Source: Massilia agrisoli (GTDB lineage: Bacteria > Pseudomonadota > Gammaproteobacteria > Burkholderiales > Burkholderiaceae_D). From it: a DNA stretch of 64,000 nucleotides. Below, one piece after another: positions 9,180-17,015 of the stretch (positions within the stretch are counted from its first letter, which is position 1; each line of letters opens with the position of its first letter). Under the pieces are notes generated by a model. It was not told the DNA's origin, did no database searches, and worked only from the letters and a program-made list of their open reading frames with translations. The position numbers were made by a program, and so were the translations under genes. The DNA is taken from assembly GCF_020831365.1 (NCBI RefSeq), contig NZ_JAJHPV010000002.1, forward strand, positions 124,001 through 188,000. The letters are read 5' to 3'.

Positions 9180-9554
9180 ATGGATAACGTACGGATCGAC
9201 AAATGGCTGTGGGCGGCGCGCTTCTTCAAAACGCGCTCGCTGGCGACGGACGCGGTGGACACCGGGCGGGTGAAGCTCGACGGCGACCGCATCAAGCCTG
9301 CGCGCGCCGTCAAGGTGGGCGACAAGCTCAGCATCGACAACGGCTCGGATGCCTGGGAAGTGGTGGTGCTGGGGATTTCGGACAAGCGCGGCTCGGCGCC
9401 GGTCGCGCGCGCGTTGTACGAGGAGACCGAGGCAAGCATCGTGAAGCGGGAAAATGATTCGCAGGCGCGCAAGATCTACCGCGAGCCGGCAAGTACCATC
9501 AAGGGGCGGCCAACCAAGCGGGACCGGAGGCAGTTGGGGAAAGCAGGCGAATAA
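9180..9554 (+). CDS. hslR: S4-domain RNA-binding protein, heat shock protein 15 (HslR) type
   Basis: 124 residues. The first 65 form an S4 RNA-binding domain starting VRIDKWLWAARFFKTRS, the classic Hsp15 sequence, followed by a basic C-terminal tail (KGRPTKRDRRQ). Hsp15 binds stalled 50S subunits carrying peptidyl-tRNA and helps recycle them. It starts 7 bp after clsB ends, so the phosphatase, clsB and hslR probably form one operon. A large dyad repeat follows the stop. Confidence 0.9.
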   Translation: MDNVRIDKWLWAARFFKTRSLATDAVDTGRVKLDGDRIKPARAVKVGDKLSIDNGSDAWEVVVLGISDKRGSAPVARALYEETEASIVKRENDSQARKIYREPASTIKGRPTKRDRRQLGKAGE

Positions 9555-9571
9555 CCCTGCCACGGCGACTC

Positions 9572-9654
9572 ATGGCGGATGCGGTGCCCTTATCCGCCCT
9601 ACATGCCCGTGGTACCGGTAGGGCGGATAAGGGTAAGGCCCGCATCCGCCATGA
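9572..9654. repeat. REP/BIME-like inverted repeat, family 2
   Basis: A unit CATGGCGGATGCGG..CCTTATCCGCCCTAC (9572-9603) is followed by its inverted copy GTAGGGCGGATAAGGG..CCGCATCCGCCATG (9619-9654), 15 bp apart. Each unit folds as a hairpin and the two together form a larger dyad. The unit closely resembles the enterobacterial REP sequence in order of blocks (CGGATGCGG, loop, CCTTATCCG). It lies between hslR and the TetR gene and could serve as a terminator for the upstream operon. A single related hairpin is at 58854-58891. Confidence 0.8.
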
Positions 9655-9715
9655 TCCGCCAAGGACAGCCACCCCTTGTCCGGGCTCAATAGAACCTGCC
9701 CTCTAAAGTTCGTGT

Positions 9716-9756
9716 TTGACATTTCACTTCTAGTGGATAATAGTACGAGCGTTCGG
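9716..9756 (+). promoter_or_regulatory. Probable promoter and operator of the tetR-fad cluster
   Basis: A perfect -35 TTGACA is at 9716-9721. Downstream, the overlapping -10 candidates are AATAGT at 9739-9744 (17-bp spacing) and GATAAT at 9736-9741 (14-bp spacing). An imperfect 10-bp palindrome CGAGCGTTCG at 9746-9755 lies over the expected transcription start, a typical place for an autoregulatory TetR operator. The operator assignment is inference. Confidence 0.5.
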
Positions 9757-9770
9757 ATTTTTAACCTCTG

Positions 9771-10403
9771 ATGGGTAGATCTATTAATACTTCAGTCAAA
9801 TTCATGCGCAAGGGCGAACTGACCAGGGCCGCCATCCTTGACGTAGCGCTCGACCTCGCCAGCCGCGACGGTCTCGAGGGCATGACCATTGGCTTGCTCG
9901 CCGATAAGATGAACATGAGCAAGTCCGGCGTGTTCGCGCACTTTGGCTCGCGCGAGGATTTGCAGCTTGAAGTCCTGAAGCTGTACCACCACCGCTTCGA
10001 GCAGGAAGTGTTCTACCCTGCGTTGAAGGAGCCGCGCGGCATCACGCGCCTGAAGGCGATGTACACGCGCTGGATCAAGCGGGTCAGCGTCGAAATCGCC
10101 TCCGGCTGCATCTACATCAGTGGCGCCGTCGAGTATGACGACCGTCCGGGCCCGATCCGCGAGGAGCTGGTGGCCATGGTGCGCGCCTGGCAGGGCGCGC
10201 TGCTGCGCTGCGTCGAGCAGTGCATCGAAGTGGGCGACCTCAAGCCCGGTACCGATGCGCAGCAGCTGGTCTACGAGATGTACGGCCTGATCCTGGCCCT
10301 GCACCACGACGCGCGTTTCCTGCGCATGCCGGGCAGCGTCGACCGTGCCCGCGCCGGCTTTGAGCGCCTCATCCAGAATTACCAGAATCCGCAAAAAACT
10401 TAA
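9771..10403 (+). CDS. TetR/AcrR-family regulator of the adjacent fatty-acid oxidation genes
   Basis: 210 residues. The helix-turn-helix domain spans about 17-62 (AAILDVALDLASRDGL.. GLLADKMNMSKSGVFAHFGSREDL). The C-terminal ligand domain has the MYTRWIKRV and QLVYEMYGLIL segments of the TetR_C_33-like group. It precedes the acyl-CoA dehydrogenase by 52 bp in the same direction, so it is probably an acyl-CoA- or fatty-acid-responsive repressor of the fad genes and of itself. ATG 9771 is used; an internal ATG at 9804 (MRKGELTR) is an alternative, and neither has a good ribosome site. Confidence 0.88.
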   Translation: MGRSINTSVKFMRKGELTRAAILDVALDLASRDGLEGMTIGLLADKMNMSKSGVFAHFGSREDLQLEVLKLYHHRFEQEVFYPALKEPRGITRLKAMYTRWIKRVSVEIASGCIYISGAVEYDDRPGPIREELVAMVRAWQGALLRCVEQCIEVGDLKPGTDAQQLVYEMYGLILALHHDARFLRMPGSVDRARAGFERLIQNYQNPQKT

Positions 10404-10455
10404 GCGCAGCCACCGCTCGCTCAGTCATTCAATCATCGTTCGTCAGGAGAAAATC

Positions 10456-12246
10456 ATGGGTCAGTACGTCGCGCCAATTCGGGATATGCAGTTCTTGCTG
10501 CACGAGTTCCTCAACGTCTCCGACGAATTGAAGCAGATGCCGAAATTCGAAGATGTCGACGCCGACATCATTAACCAGGTGCTGGAAGAAGGCGCCAAGT
10601 TCACGCAGGACGTGCTGTTCCCGCTGAACCACTCGGGCGACCGCGAAGGCTGCCATTTCGACGCCGGCACCAAGAGCGTCACCACGCCGAAGGGCTTCAA
10701 GGAAGCATACAAGCAGTACGTCGAAGGCGGCTGGGCGGCGCTGGCGTGCGACCCTGAATACGGCGGCCAGGGCCTGCCTATCGTGCTGAATAACTCGTTC
10801 TACGAGATGCTCAACTCGTCCAACCAGGCATGGTCGATGTACCCAGGCCTGTCGCACGGCGCCTACGAGTGCCTGCTGGAGCACGGCACCGACGAGCAGA
10901 AGAAATACTACCTGCCAAAGTTGGTGTCGGGCGAGTGGACCGGCACCATGTGCCTGACCGAAGCGCACTGCGGCACCGACCTCGGCATGCTGCGCACCAA
11001 GGCGCTGCCGAACGAAGACGGTTCGTGGAGCATCACCGGCTCGAAGATCTTCATCTCGGCTGGCGAACACGATATGTCCGAGAACATCATCCACCTGGTG
11101 CTGGCACGCGTGCCGGACGCACCGGAAGGCTCGAAAGGCATCTCGCTGTTCCTGGTGCCTAAATTCCTGCCGAACGCCGACGGCTCCGTTGGCGAGCGCA
11201 ACCCGATCGCCTGCGGCGCGATCGAAGAGAAAATGGGCATCCACGGTAACTCGACCTGCCAGATGAACCTGGACGGCGCGAAAGGCTGGATCATCGGCCA
11301 GCCGAACAAGGGCCTGAACGCGATGTTCGTGTTCATGAACGCAGCGCGCCTCGGCGTCGGCATGCAGTCGCTGGGCCTGACCGAAGTCGCGTACCAGAAC
11401 GCGCTGGTCTACGCCAAGGACCGCCTGCAGATGCGCAGCCTGTCGGGCCCCAAGGCGCCCGAGAAGGCAGCCGACCCGATCATCGTCCACCCGGACGTTC
11501 GCCGCATGCTGCTGACCGCCAAGGCCTACGCAGAAGGCGCGCGCGCATTCTCGTCGTACGTCGCGCTGCAGATCGACCGCGAACTGAACCACCCTGACGA
11601 AGAAGTGCGCAAGGAAGCCGCCGACGAAGTCGCGCTGCTGACCCCAGTCATCAAGGCCTTCATCACCGACAACGCATGGATCGCTACTTCGGAAGCGATG
11701 CAGGTGTACGGTGGCCATGGCTACATCGCCGAGTGGGGCATGGAGCAGTACGTGCGCGACGCGCGCATCAACATGATCTACGAAGGCACCAACACGATCC
11801 AGTCGCTCGACCTTTTGGGCCGCAAGATCCTGATGGACAACGGCGCCAAGCTGCGCAAGTTCGGCGAGAAGATCAAGACCTTCGTCGAAGAGAACGGCAC
11901 CGACGAAGCACTGTCCGAGTTCATCACCCCGCTGGGCGACCTGGGCGATAAGGTCACCAAGCTGACCATGGAAATCGGCATGAAGGCCTTCCAGAACCCG
12001 GACGAAGTCGGCGCCGCTGCGGTTCCATACCTGCGCGTTGTCGGCCACCTGGTGTACAGCTACTTCTTCGCGCAGATGGCGAAGATCGCGCTGGCCAAGG
12101 AAGACTCGGGTGATAACTTCTACAAGGCCAAGCTGGCGACCACGCGCTTCTACTTCGCGCGCCTGTACCCGGAAACCGCGATGCTGATTCGCCAGGCGCG
12201 TTCCGGCTCGGCCAACCTGATGGCTCTCGACGCAGACCTGTTCTAA
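10456..12246 (+). CDS. Acyl-CoA dehydrogenase (FadE-like, long form)
   Basis: 596 residues. Catalyses the first, FAD-dependent step of beta-oxidation. Domains in order: an N-terminal extension and helical domain (about 1-160), beta domain with MCLTEAHCGTDLG (FAD-binding Thr/Ser region), C-terminal helical domain with the catalytic glutamate E443 in MIYEGTNTIQ, and an extra C-terminal domain (about 470-596) seen in the roughly 600-residue subfamily. The QVYGGHGYIAE signature is present. ATG 10456 follows a CAGGAGAAA ribosome site. First enzyme gene of the tetR-fad cluster. Confidence 0.93.
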   Translation: MGQYVAPIRDMQFLLHEFLNVSDELKQMPKFEDVDADIINQVLEEGAKFTQDVLFPLNHSGDREGCHFDAGTKSVTTPKGFKEAYKQYVEGGWAALACDPEYGGQGLPIVLNNSFYEMLNSSNQAWSMYPGLSHGAYECLLEHGTDEQKKYYLPKLVSGEWTGTMCLTEAHCGTDLGMLRTKALPNEDGSWSITGSKIFISAGEHDMSENIIHLVLARVPDAPEGSKGISLFLVPKFLPNADGSVGERNPIACGAIEEKMGIHGNSTCQMNLDGAKGWIIGQPNKGLNAMFVFMNAARLGVGMQSLGLTEVAYQNALVYAKDRLQMRSLSGPKAPEKAADPIIVHPDVRRMLLTAKAYAEGARAFSSYVALQIDRELNHPDEEVRKEAADEVALLTPVIKAFITDNAWIATSEAMQVYGGHGYIAEWGMEQYVRDARINMIYEGTNTIQSLDLLGRKILMDNGAKLRKFGEKIKTFVEENGTDEALSEFITPLGDLGDKVTKLTMEIGMKAFQNPDEVGAAAVPYLRVVGHLVYSYFFAQMAKIALAKEDSGDNFYKAKLATTRFYFARLYPETAMLIRQARSGSANLMALDADLF

Positions 12247-12257
12247 CACCGCTACCC

Positions 12258-12329
12258 CGTCGTTCCCGCGCAGGCGGGAACCTATACCACGCAGGCTCAG
12301 TATGGGTTCCCGCTTTCGCGGGAACGACG
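12258..12329. repeat. Paired palindromic intergenic repeat, family 1, copy C
   Basis: Arm 12258-12285 (CGTCGTTCCCGCG..GGGAACCTAT, with one change in the terminal CCCAT) and inverted arm 12302-12329 (ATGGGTTCCCGC..GGGAACGACG), separated by 16 bp. It lies inside the fad cluster between the dehydrogenase and the fused hydratase gene, so it may affect readthrough or mRNA stability there. Confidence 0.85.
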
Positions 12330-12350
12330 GTAAATTTAGGGACATAAAAA

Positions 12351-14750
12351 ATGACCAATTTCACCGTTAAAAAAGTAGCCGTGCTCGGCGCCGGCGTGAT
12401 GGGTGCGCAGATCGCCGCCCACTGCGTGAATGCGAAAGTGCCGGTCGTCCTGTTCGACCTGCCAGGCAAGGAAGGAACGCCAAAGAACGGCATCGTGCTG
12501 CGCGCCATCGAGAACCTGAAGAAGCTGTCGCCTGCGCCGTTCGGCGACAAGGAAGACGCAGCCCTGATCCAGGTCGCGAACTACGAAGACAACCTCGACC
12601 AGCTGGCCGACTGCGACCTGATCATCGAAGCAATCGCCGAGCGCATGGACTGGAAGCACGACCTGTACAAGAAGGTCGCCCCGCACATTGGCGCCAACGC
12701 GATCTTCGCATCGAACACCTCCGGCCTGTCGATCAACAAGCTGGCCGAGGGCTTCGACGCGGACCTGAAGGCGCGCTTCTGCGGCGTCCACTTCTTCAAC
12801 CCGCCGCGCTATATGCACCTGGTCGAATTGATCCCGACCGAAGCGACCCGTCCAGAAATCCTCGACCAGCTCGAAACCTTCCTGACCTCCGTGCTGGGCA
12901 AGGGCGTCGTGCGCGCCAAGGACACCCCTAACTTCATCGCCAACCGTGTCGGCATCTTCGGCATGCTGGCCACCATCCACGAAGCCGAAAAATTCGGCCT
13001 GTCGGTGGACGTGGTCGACGACCTGACCGGCGCCAAGCTGGGCCGCGCCAAGTCGGGCACCTTCCGCACCGCGGACGTGGTCGGCCTGGACACGATGGGC
13101 CACGTAATCAAGACCATGCAGGACAACCTGGCCGACGACCCGTTCTTCGCGCTGTACAAGACGCCTGACGTACTGGCCAAGCTGGTCGAAAAGGGCGCGC
13201 TGGGCCAGAAGACCGGCGCAGGCTTCTACAAGAAGGTCGGCAAGGACATCCAGCGCCTCGACTTCGCCACCGGCGAATACGTCGCTGGCGGCGCCAAGGC
13301 AGCGGACATCATCGGCCGCATCCTGAAAGAGAAGGACCCGGTCAAGAAATTCAAGGCACTGCGCGAGTCGACCAACCCGCAAGGCCAGTTCCTGTGGGCG
13401 ATCTTCCGTGACGCCTTCCACTACATCGCGTACCACCTCGACACCATCGCCGACAACGCGCGCGACATCGACTTCGCAATGCGCTGGGGCTTCGGCTGGA
13501 GCGTCGGCCCGTTCGAAACGTGGCAGGCCGCAGGCTGGACCCAGATCGCTGAATGGGTTAAGCAGGACATCGAAGAAGGCAAGGCGCTGACCAACGCACC
13601 GCTGCCAGCATGGGTGTTCGAAGGCCCGGTGGCAGAGAAGGGCGTACACACCGCCGAAGGTTCGTACTCGGCCAAGTCGAACAGCTACGTGCCGCGTTCG
13701 ACGCTGGACGTCTACAAGCGCCAGGAATTCCGTGCGCCGGTCATCGGCACCGGCGGTGCCGACGCCAAGACCGCGGGCACCACCGTGTTCGAGGACGAAT
13801 CCGTGCGCCTGTGGCATTCGGGCGACGAAGTGCTGGTCCTGTCGCTCAAGACCAAGATGCATGTCATCGGCGGCGGCGTCATCAAGGGCCTGCAGCGCGG
13901 CCTGGAAGAAGCTGAAAAAGGCTACAAGGGCCTAGTCATCTGGAACACCGATGCAGCCGACGGCGGCGCATTCTCGGCAGGCGCGGACCTGCAGGAATCG
14001 CTCCCGCTGTTCATGCAAGGCGGCGCCAAGGCGCTCGGCCCGATCGTGGCCGAACTGCAGAACACCTTCATGAAGCTGAAGTACTCGAACGTCCCCGTCG
14101 TGGCAGCGGTTGCTGGCCTGGCGCTGGGCGGCGGCTGCGAAATGGCGCTGCACGCATCGAAGCGCGTGGCCTCGATCGAGTCGTACATCGGCCTGGTGGA
14201 AGTGGGCGTGGGCCTGATTCCTGCGGGCGGCGGCCTGAAAGAAGCGGCAGTGCGCGCAGCGCGTGACGCGAAGGGCAACGACATCCTGCAATTCTTGAAG
14301 AACGGCTTCACCAACGCGGCGATGGCCAACGTGTCGAAGTCGGCGCTGGAAGCGAAGGCGATGGGCTACCTGAAGGAAGACGACATCATCGTCTTCAACC
14401 CGTACGAACTGCTGCACGTGGCGAAGGTGACCGCGCGCTCGATGTTCGACGCAGGCTACCGCGCGCCGATCCAGCGCATGGTGCCGGTCACCGGCCGCTA
14501 CGGCTGGGCGACGATCCGCGGCCAGCTGGTCAACATGCGCGACGGCGGCTTCATCTCGGCGCACGACTTCAAGCTGGCTGACATGATCGCCGAGATCGTG
14601 AGCGGCGGCGACATCGACCAGGGCAGCATGGTCAGCGAGCAGTGGCTGCTCGACATGGAGCGCAAGGCATTCCTTGAACTGCTGAACAACCCTAAATCGC
14701 AGGAACGGATCATGGGCATGCTTCAGACTGGCAAACCGGTCCGCAACTGA
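12351..14750 (+). CDS. Bifunctional 3-hydroxyacyl-CoA dehydrogenase / enoyl-CoA hydratase
   Basis: 799 residues. The N-terminal half is a 3-hydroxyacyl-CoA dehydrogenase: NAD-binding G13-A-G15-x-x-G18, the NTSGLSINKL and GVHFFNPPRYMHLVE motifs and a C-terminal HAD helical domain. The C-terminal part (about 500-720) is a crotonase/enoyl-CoA hydratase with ALGGGCEMAL and GLVEVGVGLIPAGGG carrying the two catalytic glutamates. This order is the reverse of FadB/FadJ of E. coli and matches the FadN-type fusion. It performs steps two and three of beta-oxidation; the thiolase follows 28 bp downstream. Confidence 0.92.
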   Translation: MTNFTVKKVAVLGAGVMGAQIAAHCVNAKVPVVLFDLPGKEGTPKNGIVLRAIENLKKLSPAPFGDKEDAALIQVANYEDNLDQLADCDLIIEAIAERMDWKHDLYKKVAPHIGANAIFASNTSGLSINKLAEGFDADLKARFCGVHFFNPPRYMHLVELIPTEATRPEILDQLETFLTSVLGKGVVRAKDTPNFIANRVGIFGMLATIHEAEKFGLSVDVVDDLTGAKLGRAKSGTFRTADVVGLDTMGHVIKTMQDNLADDPFFALYKTPDVLAKLVEKGALGQKTGAGFYKKVGKDIQRLDFATGEYVAGGAKAADIIGRILKEKDPVKKFKALRESTNPQGQFLWAIFRDAFHYIAYHLDTIADNARDIDFAMRWGFGWSVGPFETWQAAGWTQIAEWVKQDIEEGKALTNAPLPAWVFEGPVAEKGVHTAEGSYSAKSNSYVPRSTLDVYKRQEFRAPVIGTGGADAKTAGTTVFEDESVRLWHSGDEVLVLSLKTKMHVIGGGVIKGLQRGLEEAEKGYKGLVIWNTDAADGGAFSAGADLQESLPLFMQGGAKALGPIVAELQNTFMKLKYSNVPVVAAVAGLALGGGCEMALHASKRVASIESYIGLVEVGVGLIPAGGGLKEAAVRAARDAKGNDILQFLKNGFTNAAMANVSKSALEAKAMGYLKEDDIIVFNPYELLHVAKVTARSMFDAGYRAPIQRMVPVTGRYGWATIRGQLVNMRDGGFISAHDFKLADMIAEIVSGGDIDQGSMVSEQWLLDMERKAFLELLNNPKSQERIMGMLQTGKPVRN

Positions 14751-14778
14751 TCGCCGCAGAACACTTAGGACGAAAATC

Positions 14779-15975
14779 ATGAGCAAACAACTTCAAGACG
14801 CATACATCGTCGCAGCGACCCGCACCCCGATCGGCAAGGCGCCGCGCGGCATGTTCAACAAGACCCGCCCGGACGACCTGCTGGTGCACGCGATCCGCGG
14901 CGCGATGGCAGCGGTTCCCAACCTCGACCCGGCGCTGATCATCGACGCGATCATCGGCTGCTCGTTCCCGGAAGCGGAGCAGGGCTTCAACGTGGCGCGT
15001 AATTCGGTGATCCTGGCAGGCCTGCCAAACACCGTCGGCGGCGTCACCGTCAACCGCTACTGCGCATCGGGCATCACCGCGCTGGCGATGGCCGCTGACC
15101 GCATCCGCGTTGGCGAAGCCGACGTGATGATCGCAGGCGGCGTCGAGTCGATGTCGATGGTGCCGATGATGGGCCACCACCCATCGATCAACATGGACAC
15201 CTTCAAGGACGAGAACGTGGGCCTGGCCTACGGCATGGGCCTGACCGCTGAAAAAGTGGCGCAGCAGTGGAAAGTGTCGCGCGAAGACCAGGATGCATTT
15301 GGCCTGGAATCGCACCGCCGCGCCATCGCCGCGCAGCAGGCCGGCCAGTTCAAGGACGAGATCACCCCGGTTGAAATCACCACCCGCACGCCGGACCTGG
15401 CAAGCGGCGAGATCAAGATCGGCAAGCGCACAGTGGACCTGGACGAAGGTCCGCGTTCGGACGCCAGCATGGAATCGATGGGCAAGCTGAAGCCGGTGTT
15501 CGCGGCCAAGGGCACGGTGACCGCCGCTACCTCGTCGCAGATGTCGGACGGCGCCGGTGCGCTGATCGTCGTCAGCGAAAAGATCCTGCGCGAGCACAAC
15601 CTGACCCCGCTGGCGAAGTTCTCGTCGTTCGCGGTGCGCGGCGTGCCACCTGAAATCATGGGCATTGGTCCGAAGTTCGCGATTCCTGCGGCGCTGGCTG
15701 CTGCCGGCATCACCCAGGACCAGCTGGACTGGATCGAGCTGAACGAAGCGTTTGCAGCGCAGGCGCTGGCCGTGATCCGCGACCTGAACCTCGACACCAC
15801 CAAGGTCAACCCGATGGGCGGCGCGATTGCGCTGGGCCACCCGCTGGGCGCCACCGGTGCGATCCGCGCCGCGACCGTCGTGCACGCACTGCGCCGCAAC
15901 AACCTGAAGTACGGCATGGTGACGATGTGCGTTGGCGCCGGCATGGGCGCAGCAGGTATCATCGAACGCGTTTAA
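14779..15975 (+). CDS. fadA: Acetyl-CoA C-acyltransferase (3-ketoacyl-CoA thiolase)
   Basis: 398 residues, thiolase fold. Catalytic residues are all present: C95 in NRYCASG, H354 in GHPLGATG and C384 in MCVGAGMG. It performs the final thiolytic cleavage of beta-oxidation and forms, with the fused upstream enzyme, the trifunctional set. The GGVESMSMVPMMG stretch is typical of degradative thiolases. A GGACG-type ribosome site precedes the ATG. A strong hairpin terminator follows the stop. Confidence 0.93.
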   Translation: MSKQLQDAYIVAATRTPIGKAPRGMFNKTRPDDLLVHAIRGAMAAVPNLDPALIIDAIIGCSFPEAEQGFNVARNSVILAGLPNTVGGVTVNRYCASGITALAMAADRIRVGEADVMIAGGVESMSMVPMMGHHPSINMDTFKDENVGLAYGMGLTAEKVAQQWKVSREDQDAFGLESHRRAIAAQQAGQFKDEITPVEITTRTPDLASGEIKIGKRTVDLDEGPRSDASMESMGKLKPVFAAKGTVTAATSSQMSDGAGALIVVSEKILREHNLTPLAKFSSFAVRGVPPEIMGIGPKFAIPAALAAAGITQDQLDWIELNEAFAAQALAVIRDLNLDTTKVNPMGGAIALGHPLGATGAIRAATVVHALRRNNLKYGMVTMCVGAGMGAAGIIERV

Positions 15976-15999
15976 ACGTCGTTTAGAATAGTTGAGTAG

Positions 16000-16033
16000 A
16001 AAGGGCGCTGCGGTAGATTACCCGGCGCCCTTT
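16000..16033 (+). terminator. Probable Rho-independent terminator after fadA
   Basis: Nine-bp arms AAAGGGCGC (16000-16008) and GCGCCCTTT (16025-16033) enclose a loop that itself contains GGTA/TACC, and the right arm ends in TTTGTT. It lies 24 bp after the fadA stop, before repeat copy D. It implies that the following crotonase gene may need its own promoter or depends on readthrough. Confidence 0.7.
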
Positions 16034-16046
16034 GTTCATCCCCCTC

Positions 16047-16114
16047 CGTCGTTCCCGCGAAAGCGGGAACCCATACTGAGTGTCAATGGGATTCCCGCTT
16101 TCGCGGGAACGACG
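16047..16114. repeat. Paired palindromic intergenic repeat, family 1, copy D
   Basis: Arm 16047-16074 (CGTCGTTCCCGCGAAAGCGG..CCCAT) and inverted arm 16086-16114 (ATGGGATTCCCGC..GGGAACGACG, with one inserted base), separated by 11 bp. This is the closest pair to a perfect dyad among the four copies. It ends 25 bp before the crotonase ATG. Confidence 0.85.
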
Positions 16115-16139
16115 GGCTAACAAAGGAACACAAGAGACA

Positions 16140-16919
16140 ATGGATATCCTCACCAGCAAAGCCGACGGCATCCTGACCATCGAATTCAACCGCCCGGAGC
16201 GCAAGAATGCGATCACCGCGGTGATGTACCAGGCGATGGCCGACGCGATCAACGAAGCGGAAACCGACAGCGCCGTGCGCGCCATCCTCCTGGTCGGCAA
16301 GCCTGAGATTTTCACGGCCGGTAACGACCTGCCCGACTTCCTGCAGAATTCCAAGCCTGTCGAAGGCGTGCCGCCGGAAGCGCGTCCAGTCTTCCAGTTC
16401 ATGCGCGCACTGTCCGGCAGCACCAAGCCGGTGGTCGCAGCGGTATCCGGCGCGGCGGTCGGCATCGGCACCACGATGCTGATGCACTGCGACCTGGTCT
16501 ACGCAGCCGACAACGCCAAGTTCTCGATGCCGTTCTCGCAGCTCGGCCTGTGCCCTGAATTCGCGTCAAGCCTGCTGCTGCCGCAGTTGGCCGGCTATCC
16601 GCGCGCCGCCGAAAAGCTGTTGCTGGGCGAAGCCTTCCTGGCCCAGGAAGCGCTGGAGATGGGGCTGGTATCGAAAGTCATGCCGCTGGCAGAGCTGCGC
16701 ACCTTCGCCGAAAGCCAGGCCGCCAAGCTGGTGGCGCTGCCGGCGGCATCGGTGCGCGCCACCAAGGCCCTGATGAAGCGCGCCCGCACCCCTGCGATCA
16801 ATGACGCCATTGCCGCGGAGAACAAGCTGTTCGCCGCGATGCTGCTGGCCCCTGAAGCGAAGGAAGCCATGACGGCCTTCATGGAAAAGCGTAAGCCGGA
16901 TTTCTCGAGGTTCGCGTAA
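16140..16919 (+). CDS. Enoyl-CoA hydratase/isomerase-family protein, isomerase-like active site
   Basis: 259 residues, crotonase fold, starting MDILTSKADGILTIEFNRPE. The oxyanion-hole glycine region is AAVGIGTTMLMHCDLVYA. The first hydratase glutamate (normally in a GGGCE motif) is replaced by Thr, and the second region reads LGLCPEFASSLLLP with a glutamate at E140. That pattern resembles delta3,delta2-enoyl-CoA isomerases (Eci2 type) more than true hydratases. An isomerase is needed to oxidise unsaturated fatty acids, which fits its place behind the fad genes. The ATG at 16140 follows AAAGGAACAC; the upstream in-frame extension runs into a repeat and is not used. Confidence 0.82.
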   Translation: MDILTSKADGILTIEFNRPERKNAITAVMYQAMADAINEAETDSAVRAILLVGKPEIFTAGNDLPDFLQNSKPVEGVPPEARPVFQFMRALSGSTKPVVAAVSGAAVGIGTTMLMHCDLVYAADNAKFSMPFSQLGLCPEFASSLLLPQLAGYPRAAEKLLLGEAFLAQEALEMGLVSKVMPLAELRTFAESQAAKLVALPAASVRATKALMKRARTPAINDAIAAENKLFAAMLLAPEAKEAMTAFMEKRKPDFSRFA

Positions 16920-17015
16920 AGCTGCGCCCGGCACGGCGAACGGTGACTCCGCTTGTATATCTGCCTCGCTTCCCTATGATGAAGTATTGTCAGCGAATCT
17001 TCGCGGAGGTGCGTG

